Source of the DNA: a bacterium
Lineage (GTDB): Bacteria; Patescibacteriota; Minisyncoccia; Phycocordibacterales; JAKAEA01
Assembly (NCBI GenBank): GCA_021785065.1
Contig: JAJYGQ010000006.1
Coordinates: 1 to 44,777 of the forward strand
Reading direction: 5' to 3'
Length of the DNA stretch: 44,777 bases
The notes under the pieces are model-generated. The model was not told the origin of the DNA. It worked only from the letters and a program-made list of their open reading frames with translations, and did no database searches. A program made the position numbers and the translations under genes. Positions 37,369 to 42,982 of the stretch are shown here, in pieces; within the stretch, counting starts at the first letter, position 1, and the number at the start of each line of letters is the position of its first letter.

Positions 37369-38119
37369 CCAGGCGCGCTTCAATCAGCATAAAAAGGGGG
37401 ATTTCTTTGCGAAGACGATCTTCTTCTTTTTGCCGAGGACCGGTTTGGGATTTTTTTGGCGAAATCCATTCTTCGATACGTGTGACGGCGAAGCCAGCCG
37501 CTGTAAGCAGCTTAACGTAGTATTGCAACGGTCGGTGGAATGAGGTGGTAGACTCGGATTTTACTTGACCAGGATGGGCAACAATTTGCACTGATTTTTC
37601 TGAAAGATAATAATCCACGCGCCGGTACTGCTGTTTCGCTGTCTCATCCCAACCCCACGAAGAGCCCTGAGGAATACGGAAGGCTGGATGATTGAGTACG
37701 AGCTCTAAACGTCCTTGCGAGCGCATAACACGCGCACACTCAGCAAATGTTTCTTTAACCTTTCGAATATTTTGTAAAGCGAGCACGCACACCGCATTGT
37801 CTACAGAATGGGTAGTGAGCGGCAATTTTTCGGCTGATGCAATATGAAATTTTGCTTGCGGTTGTATCGTCGCAACAGATTTTTGGGCCCGTGCAATGAG
37901 GGTGGAACTAGCATCAACGCCAGTAATCCTAGCGCCTGCTTCAGCTAACGCTTTACTTACAACCCCTGCCCCGCAGGCCAGATCAAGAACAGAGAGATCG
38001 TGCACCGGTCCGAGCACGCGCAAAAGATTAGGAATAATAACGGTATGGTGGTAACTCGTTGGATCGTTTGAATAATTCGTATACCAATCAGCAACCTCCT
38101 GCCACGAAGTATTTTTCAT
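37364..38119 (-). CDS. SAM-dependent methyltransferase (class I)
   Basis: 251 residues with a class I Rossmann fold: motif I VLDLACGAGVVSKAL (about 44-58), the acidic end of strand 2 ITGVDASSTLI, motif II region FHIASAEKLPL, and CARVMRSQGRLELVLNHP, typical of Methyltransf_11. Substrate unknown; the general shape is close to UbiE/small-molecule methyltransferases. Its ATG overlaps the TGA of the upstream 88-residue membrane protein by four bases, so the two are translated together. It ends 8 bases before the next gene. Confidence 0.9.
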   Translation of the reverse strand: MKNTSWQEVADWYTNYSNDPTSYHHTVIIPNLLRVLGPVHDLSVLDLACGAGVVSKALAEAGARITGVDASSTLIARAQKSVATIQPQAKFHIASAEKLPLTTHSVDNAVCVLALQNIRKVKETFAECARVMRSQGRLELVLNHPAFRIPQGSSWGWDETAKQQYRRVDYYLSEKSVQIVAHPGQVKSESTTSFHRPLQYYVKLLTAAGFAVTRIEEWISPKKSQTGPRQKEEDRLRKEIPLFMLIEARLV

Positions 38120-38382
38120 AATTTAAAAAATTTTCGGAAAAACCGTTTGAAGATCATGAGCCGAGCGCGGATCGTCGCGTGGCGTTTATGAAGATCTTTG
38201 CGAAGTGTTTCGACATCATCAATAATTTTATTGGTTTCTGTTTCGACAGACTTTGAAATACGAAAGAGCATACGTACCGAGGCAATAGCATAAATAAGAA
38301 AGATAATAAAAGCGACAGCAATTGCAATCGCTAGGATTGTGGTGACAAAAAAGAAAATATCGGCGTGGATGAGTGTCGTCAT
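38116..38382 (-). CDS. Small membrane protein of unknown function
   Basis: 88 residues from ATG 38382. The longest frame runs further up (to 38487) but overlaps the membrane-fusion gene, and an extended -10 (TGATATCAT, TATCAT at 38390-38395) 7 bases before ATG 38382 supports the short form. One membrane helix at about 10-37 is followed by a basic coiled-coil-like cytoplasmic tail (SKSVETETNKIIDDVETLRKDL). Not recognised. It is coupled to the methyltransferase by an ATGA overlap. Confidence 0.7.
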   Translation of the reverse strand: MTTLIHADIFFFVTTILAIAIAVAFIIFLIYAIASVRMLFRISKSVETETNKIIDDVETLRKDLHKRHATIRARLMIFKRFFRKFFKL

Positions 38383-38389
38383 GTTATTT

Positions 38390-38395
38390 ATGATA
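38390..38395 (-). promoter_or_regulatory. Extended -10 for the 88-residue protein / methyltransferase operon
   Basis: TATCAT preceded by TGA (TGnTATCAT), 7 bases before the ATG at 38382. It lies across the end of the membrane-fusion gene (stop at 38396). Confidence 0.45.
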
Positions 38396-39469
38396 TCACG
38401 GCTGAATAATAAGCGAAATGATAGGTTGGCCTGAGGCGACCGTTTGACCGAGGATAGGAAGCCGCGCCGGCGCAGCCGGCGCGGCAATCGTACCAGTAGC
38501 AGGAGCCCGCAACATCAACTGACTAAGCTTAGCAGCGGTCGAACTCGCCGCGCTCTCCGCAGCGACTATCGCCCGAGCCGCAGCCGCTTCGTGACTTGCT
38601 AATTGGCTATCGAGCACCACCGAAGAGGATGCTACTGGTGTTTTTTGATCATAGGTCACTGCATCCTCAGCTGAAAGAATTGTATAGATAACGCTATCGA
38701 TACCCTTCCGAGCCACTGCTATTTTCTCCTGCCACACATTCAGCTGTGCCGTTGACGTAGCCGCCGTGGTACTTGCCTGCTGGTTTAAAAAATTTAAGCT
38801 CTCCAAAAAGAGTTGTATTTCAGCTACATCAGCAATGGCATTTTGAGCAGCGGCCGTGAGCACTGTTGGACTTGATGAAGTTGCTATGCTGTATCCAAGC
38901 GCGGCTAGATCTCTAATGTTTGCATTCACCGCCGTTCTACCTGATTCAGCAGCAGCAGCCGAAAGCGAATCGGCAGGAATAAGAAGTTGCGGATTAGTAC
39001 TTGTAGCACCAGTAAAAAGTATGTTCGTATTTGCCACCGCCCTTCGCGTTGTTGATGCTGCACGAATAAGCGCCGCCGCTAGCGTATAACTGTCTTTCTG
39101 AAGAGCGTTTTTTTGAGCAGTAATCGCTTCTTGTTTTGCCGCATTAGTTAATACAGTTTGCTCTTCCCCTACTGCTCGCAATTCAGCTGCTTTTGCTTTT
39201 TCCACAACAACATCGGCTTCGGCTTCACGAAGTGCCGCTGAAAGCGCGCTATCGTCGAGACGCGCTACTACACTACCAGTAGTAACATGTTCTCCGATCG
39301 GCGCAATAAACATAAGCTGTCCCGATACAGGAAATGATAGATTGATGCGAGTATGAGACAATGTCTCTCGACCGTTGAGAGCAATATGACCGATATACAC
39401 TCCAACTACCCCACCCAATACTAGGGCACCGCCAATAACAATAAATCGAATGAGATATACGCGCGACAT
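38396..39469 (-). CDS. HlyD/AcrA-like membrane-fusion (adaptor) protein
   Basis: 357 residues. N-terminal membrane anchor (about 8-32), then a split lipoyl/biotinyl-like barrel: first half INLSFPVSGQLMFIAPIGEHVTTGSVVARLDD, second half LRAPATGTIAAPAAPARLPILGQTVASGQPIISLI at the C-terminus. The 220 residues between are a long Ala-rich coiled-coil hairpin. ATG 39469 is preferred over the longer frame (39499), because it follows the upstream small gene's stop by one base. No ABC or RND partner gene is adjacent, so its transporter is elsewhere. Confidence 0.88.
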   Translation of the reverse strand: MSRVYLIRFIVIGGALVLGGVVGVYIGHIALNGRETLSHTRINLSFPVSGQLMFIAPIGEHVTTGSVVARLDDSALSAALREAEADVVVEKAKAAELRAVGEEQTVLTNAAKQEAITAQKNALQKDSYTLAAALIRAASTTRRAVANTNILFTGATSTNPQLLIPADSLSAAAAESGRTAVNANIRDLAALGYSIATSSSPTVLTAAAQNAIADVAEIQLFLESLNFLNQQASTTAATSTAQLNVWQEKIAVARKGIDSVIYTILSAEDAVTYDQKTPVASSSVVLDSQLASHEAAAARAIVAAESAASSTAAKLSQLMLRAPATGTIAAPAAPARLPILGQTVASGQPIISLIIQP

Positions 39470-39470
39470 A

Positions 39471-39581
39471 TTAATCAATGAGTTTTGTCCACCAATCAAA
39501 CGTTAGGTATAACAAAAGGCCAAAACTTCCGTAGACCGGTAAGAGAACGAGGAATAAGATTCTTTTCCATGTAAATTTCAT
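39471..39581 (-). CDS. Very small membrane protein (36 residues)
   Basis: Starts MKFTWKRILF at ATG 39581 and is one aromatic-rich hydrophobic helix ending WWTKLID. A longer frame to 39662 exists, but a promoter TTGCAA-N17-TATTAT (39593-39621) puts the transcript start near 39586, inside that extension. The stop is one base before the membrane-fusion ATG. Promoter placement and tight coupling make it likely that it is translated. Function unknown. Confidence 0.5.
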   Translation of the reverse strand: MKFTWKRILFLVLLPVYGSFGLLLYLTFDWWTKLID

Positions 39582-39592
39582 ATCAAATGGCC

Positions 39593-39621
39593 ATAATACG
39601 CCACAAAAATGCTTTTTGCAA
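39593..39621 (-). promoter_or_regulatory. Promoter of the 36-residue protein / membrane-fusion operon
   Basis: TTGCAA (39616-39621), 17-base spacer, TATTAT (39593-39598). Start near 39586, about 5 bases before ATG 39581. It faces away from the response regulator in a 134-base divergent gap. Confidence 0.6.
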
Positions 39622-39715
39622 TCAAAAAATAAATCACCATATAAAGATTTTTTAAAGAGCAATCCACACGTTTATAAAAATATTTTTATCGTTTTTGGTA
39701 AGCTACATAATACGT

Positions 39716-40390
39716 ATGCGAATGCTTATTGCTGATGATGACGTAGCTATACGAGAATCACTTCAGCGGATTTTTGAAGAAGAAAGGATTGTTGTTGATA
39801 CAGCGAATGATGGTGATGAAGCTTCATACTTAGGCAGAGTAAATGATTATGATATTGCTATTCTCGACCTCATTATGCCTAAGAAAGATGGATGTGCAGT
39901 ATGTAGCGATCTGCGCCAACAGGGTCGATGCTTCCCTATTCTCATGCTTTCGGTTAATGCCACTGTTGAAGAAAAAGTGCGACTTCTTAATATTGGCGCC
40001 GACGATTATATAGCCAAACCCTTCTCGTTTCGAGAAATAGCCGCCCGTGTTCGCGCACTTACCCGCCGCCCACAAAAAATTGAACCAGACATTCTTGAAA
40101 TTGGCGACTTACGTTTAGATACTATACAGCAGAAAGTATCTCGCGGCTCACGCGAAATATATTTGACGCGAAAAGAGTTTTCGTTACTAGAATTTCTAAT
40201 GCGCCACCGCGGGCAGGTTGTTTCGCGCGGCCTCATCATGGAACACGTGTGGGATGCCGAAGCAGACCCCTTTTCTAACACAATAGAAGCACACATTCTC
40301 AATATCCGTAAAAAAATTCACGATACAAAACGTAATCGCATCATTCACACCGTCGCTGGACGTGGATACAAAGCAGATCATATATCCTGA
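39716..40390 (+). CDS. OmpR/PhoB-family response regulator
   Basis: 224 residues from ATG 39716 (MRMLIADDD); the earlier GTG-type start at 39695 adds non-family residues. Receiver domain: acidic D7/D8 pocket, phosphoacceptor D51 in ILDLIMPKKDG, S79 and K101 in the YIAKPF strand. The winged-helix effector (about 130-222) has ISRGS..LTRKEFSLLEFLMRHRGQVVSR, VWDAEADPFSNTIEAHILNIRKKI and HTVAGRGYK. It regulates transcription on phosphorylation by the histidine kinase encoded 10 bases downstream. Targets unknown; the divergent membrane-fusion operon is a candidate. Confidence 0.96.
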   Translation: MRMLIADDDVAIRESLQRIFEEERIVVDTANDGDEASYLGRVNDYDIAILDLIMPKKDGCAVCSDLRQQGRCFPILMLSVNATVEEKVRLLNIGADDYIAKPFSFREIAARVRALTRRPQKIEPDILEIGDLRLDTIQQKVSRGSREIYLTRKEFSLLEFLMRHRGQVVSRGLIMEHVWDAEADPFSNTIEAHILNIRKKIHDTKRNRIIHTVAGRGYKADHIS

Positions 40391-40400
40391 TAGCCCCTCT

Positions 40401-41705
40401 ATGAATCTCTTTCGTGCACTATATCGAATTTTTCTTGAACCAAAATATAATGCTACGGATGAATGGCAACAAGAATTTATTCTCAATATAATTTTAGTTA
40501 CACTTATTGTCGGATTAAGTATCCTCGCCAGTGTTGCTATATTCTATGCAGCACCGGCTGGATACGACGGTATTAATTTCTGGTTCCTTTCTGGATTTAT
40601 CGTTCTTATTGGTGGGCTACTATGGCTTTCGCGGAGCGGTATGTCACAATTGGCCACTCATGGTCTCATCCTTATTCTTATTGCCGCAACTACCTACGCC
40701 AGTTTTATATGGGGTGCAAATTTCCAACACGCCCTACTTGGTTCAGTGCTCGTTATTGCTATCGCGAGTGTCTTAGTTGGCACCGCGTACAGTTTTGTTG
40801 TGGCTGGCATTATTTCGATAATCACGTTACTTCTGTGGGATTTACAAATTAAAGCCATCGTGCAACCTCATTGGTTTTGGGAGTATCCGTTACAGTTTCA
40901 TCACGCCACTGACTTTGTCATTCTCTTTTTTACCATTACCGGAGTACTATGGCTTTCAAATAGAAAAATTACATACAGGGTGCGGCGCCTCAATACGCTA
41001 TATCGTTTTGCTAAAGTCGGGAAATTATCGTCGGGAATTTTTCATGACTTAGTTAATCCTCTAACGGCTGTTACCCTCAGCATTGAGCATCTTAAAGAGT
41101 ATCGATTTTCTTCAACAAAAGAGCTTAAGCAGCACGTTGATCAAGCTTTGCAAGCCATTGATCGAATGCGTACGCTCATGACCGCCATTAGCACACACAT
41201 TCGAGAACCAGTGGCGGAAGCAATTATGTTTTCTGTAACAGAAGAGATTGAGAAAGCGGTAACTATATTGGCATACAAGAGTCGTGTAGCAAATGTACAA
41301 ATAGAACTACGTAATGGCAAAGAGATTTTTTTACACGGTAGTCCGTTGCGCTTTCACCAAGCGATCGTTAATATTATTGCTAATGCTATTGATGCCTGCG
41401 AAGAAAACGAGCTTGGCCTCCCGCGCGTGTGCACCATTACGTACACAGAAGAAGCGACGACCGTGACTATACGTATTAGTAATACAGGTCCAAAAATTCG
41501 AGAGGAATTAATGAAGAAAATTTTTGATCCATTTTTTACCACTAAACCATATGAGCGTGGTAATGGTATTGGTTTGTCTATTGTAAAAGAAATTGTTGAA
41601 GCCGAGTTTGGAGGATCAATACATGTAGCAAGCAGCGATCAAGAAACTGCGTTTCGTTTACTCTTTCCTATTAAAAAAGATATTCAACCTCTCGCTCAAG
41701 GGTAA
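40401..41705 (+). CDS. Multi-pass sensor histidine kinase
   Basis: 434 residues from ATG 40401; the open frame to 40362 overlaps the regulator. Six membrane helices (about 26-187) with almost no outside loops suggest a membrane-embedded sensor. The phosphoacceptor is H215 in FHDLVNPLTAV, an HDLxNPL H-box less common than HELRNPL. The ATPase domain has the N box NIIANAIDACEEN, G1 region ISNTGPKI, F box IFDPFFTTK and G2 GNGIGLSIVKEIVE. It partners the preceding response regulator. Its 3' end overlaps the 3' end of murB by 35 bases on the opposite strand. Confidence 0.95.
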   Translation: MNLFRALYRIFLEPKYNATDEWQQEFILNIILVTLIVGLSILASVAIFYAAPAGYDGINFWFLSGFIVLIGGLLWLSRSGMSQLATHGLILILIAATTYASFIWGANFQHALLGSVLVIAIASVLVGTAYSFVVAGIISIITLLLWDLQIKAIVQPHWFWEYPLQFHHATDFVILFFTITGVLWLSNRKITYRVRRLNTLYRFAKVGKLSSGIFHDLVNPLTAVTLSIEHLKEYRFSSTKELKQHVDQALQAIDRMRTLMTAISTHIREPVAEAIMFSVTEEIEKAVTILAYKSRVANVQIELRNGKEIFLHGSPLRFHQAIVNIIANAIDACEENELGLPRVCTITYTEEATTVTIRISNTGPKIREELMKKIFDPFFTTKPYERGNGIGLSIVKEIVEAEFGGSIHVASSDQETAFRLLFPIKKDIQPLAQG

Positions 41706-42690
41706 TGCCGGTGGCGGCCGCAACGGCCGCCACCATTTCTGCGGCGGCGGCCGCGACGTCGGTCGCCGCCGCACCCTTCCCTGCCACCAACACCAGCGCC
41801 TGCCGATCATGCACCGCCACCGCGCCCCAACGCTTCCCCTTAAAACCACACACCTTATCAAGCAACCAACCAGCCGGCACCTTCACCCGCTCAGGCATAT
41901 TCCGCTCAGGAAACCCGGGCATTTCCGGAAAACGTTTTTTCAGAGCTTCAAAAACAGAACGATCGATAACGGGATTTTTAAAAAAAGATCCGGCCGTACC
42001 CACCTGCCCCAGATCCGGTAGCTTCGCGGCACGAATGTCTAGCACGGCTGATCTTAACGCCGGCGGCGTCACCTCTTCTCGCCCCACACCCCGACGTTCA
42101 AAATAATCAATAAGATCGGGGTACTGTAGAGCGGGCGCTGGCTTATGACTAAGTTTAAATGCCGCCTCCGTTACCACCCATCCTTTTGCCGCTGGTGTTT
42201 TAAAAATACTGGAGCGATAGCCAAAGTGACATTCGCGAGGCGATAACCGCCGCACCCGTTCCCCATCAACAACAGTCACCCATTCTAAATAGTCACCCAT
42301 CTCTTTTCCATACGCTCCAATATTACCCACAACCGCTCCACCAACCGTCCCCGGAATTCCCGAAAGATTTTCTAAACCAAACAACCCATGCGCAACAGTC
42401 CAGGCTACCAAGACATCCCAATCAATTCCCGCGCCCGCCACCACAATTTCTCCATGCGCAGCAATCCCACCAATAGCCATTTTCATTACCACTCCCGAAA
42501 AACCGGCATCACCAAAAAGCATGTTTGAGCCACCGCCCAGCACAAACAACGGCAGGCCATCTGAAACACTAAACCTCTTTATCTCTTGCACATCTTGATG
42601 AGTAGTTGCAATAGCAAAAAAACGAGCCGGGCCACCGACGCGAAAAGTACCGTGCTCATTCAGAGGCACATGTTCATTAATTTCAATCAC
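41671..42690 (-). CDS. murB: UDP-N-acetylenolpyruvoylglucosamine reductase
   Basis: Reduces UDP-GlcNAc-enolpyruvate to UDP-MurNAc for peptidoglycan. About 339 residues. FAD-binding: HGTFRVGGPARFFA at the N-terminus and LGGGSNMLFGDAGFSGVV; substrate domain GIPGTVGGAVVGNIGAYG, CHFGYRSSIF (catalytic Arg), TAGSFFKNPV (catalytic Ser) and the C-terminal Glu in LEREVEYLF. The C-terminal 30 residues before that are strongly alanine-rich and GC-rich. The frame extends to TTG 42795, but the family N-terminus and a promoter (TTGGAC-N16-TATTAT, 42697-42724) 7 bases upstream support GTG 42690 (VIEINEHVPL). Confidence 0.94.
   Translation of the reverse strand: MIEINEHVPLNEHGTFRVGGPARFFAIATTHQDVQEIKRFSVSDGLPLFVLGGGSNMLFGDAGFSGVVMKMAIGGIAAHGEIVVAGAGIDWDVLVAWTVAHGLFGLENLSGIPGTVGGAVVGNIGAYGKEMGDYLEWVTVVDGERVRRLSPRECHFGYRSSIFKTPAAKGWVVTEAAFKLSHKPAPALQYPDLIDYFERRGVGREEVTPPALRSAVLDIRAAKLPDLGQVGTAGSFFKNPVIDRSVFEALKKRFPEMPGFPERNMPERVKVPAGWLLDKVCGFKGKRWGAVAVHDRQALVLVAGKGAAATDVAAAAAEMVAAVAAATGITLEREVEYLF
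41710..41734. repeat. Perfect GC-rich hairpin in the overlap zone of kinase and murB ends
   Basis: GGTGGCGGCCG and CGGCCGCCACC, 11 bp each with a CAA loop, starting 4 bases after the kinase stop codon. It is inside the Ala-rich C-terminal coding part of murB (residues MVAAVAAAT). No T-run follows, so it may be a pause or convergent-transcription boundary, or just a result of alanine codons. Confidence 0.5.
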
Positions 42691-42696
42691 GTTCCT

Positions 42697-42724
42697 ATAA
42701 TACCTTAATGAGAATTGCGTCCAA
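42697..42724 (-). promoter_or_regulatory. murB promoter
   Basis: TTGGAC (42719-42724), 16-base spacer, TATTAT (42697-42702), then 6 bases to the GTG start. Predicted leaderless. Confidence 0.55.
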
Positions 42725-42791
42725 AATTGGCTGACGGGGCGAGCTCCAAAACAATGTAGTATGTGAGTGCGACCGTCAACCAATTCTGCAT
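42705..42791 (-). CDS. Possible 28-residue upstream ORF before murB
   Basis: ATG 42791 to TAA at 42705-42707, reading MQNWLTVALTYYIVLEL at the start and NFGRNSH at the end, hydrophobic in the middle. It has a good Shine-Dalgarno AAGAGGA (42796-42802) four bases upstream and an extended -10 TGCTATACT (TATACT 42808-42813). Its stop lies 14 bases before the murB GTG, so it could be a leader peptide. Low certainty. Confidence 0.35.
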   Translation of the reverse strand: MQNWLTVALTYYIVLELAPSANFGRNSH

Positions 42792-42871
42792 ACAATCCTC
42801 TTAATCAAGTATAGCACACCATTTTAGCATCGACACAAATATTCCGGCAGTCCATTTTAAAGAAAAAACAC

Positions 42872-42894
42872 GAAAAAAACCTGCCGAAGCAGGT
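42872..42894 (-). terminator. Intrinsic terminator
   Basis: Minus-strand stem ACCTGC/GCAGGT with TTCG tetraloop (42879-42894), followed by a run of seven T. The UUCG loop makes it very stable. It closes the candidate small RNA below and, if read through, the Wzy/TPR gene. Confidence 0.85.
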
Positions 42895-42941
42895 CTTTTC
42901 GCTACATTGAGAGATGCCAGAGTCGAAACCCTTGCACTCAC
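42872..42941 (-). ncRNA. Candidate small RNA with its own promoter and terminator
   Basis: About 70 bases between a consensus promoter (42949-42976) and the UUCG terminator. The 5' half folds into a hairpin at 42914-42937 (nine positions, one A-G mismatch, two G-U pairs) whose loop UUUCGA recalls a tRNA T-loop. A single-stranded stretch and the terminator hairpin follow. A GTG at the predicted 5' end opens a frame of about 47 codons, but it runs through the terminator, so coding is unlikely. It could also be a short attenuated leader of murB. No known family was recognised. Confidence 0.5.
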
Positions 42942-42948
42942 AGATTCT

Positions 42949-42976
42949 AGTATAACATATTGATTGCCGCTGTCAA
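42949..42976 (-). promoter_or_regulatory. Near-perfect sigma70-type promoter of the candidate small RNA
   Basis: TTGACA (42971-42976), 16-base spacer, TATACT (42949-42954). This is one of the two perfect -35 hexamers noticed in the window (the other is at rpoB). Start expected at 42941-42943. It lies directly after the stop of the Wzy/TPR gene (42983). Confidence 0.75.
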
Positions 42977-42982
42977 ACGAGA

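Noticed and set aside
42914-42937. T-arm-like hairpin as part of a degenerate tRNA
   Set aside because: There is no acceptor, D-arm or anticodon arm in the available space between the upstream stop and the terminator; kept only as part of the candidate sRNA.
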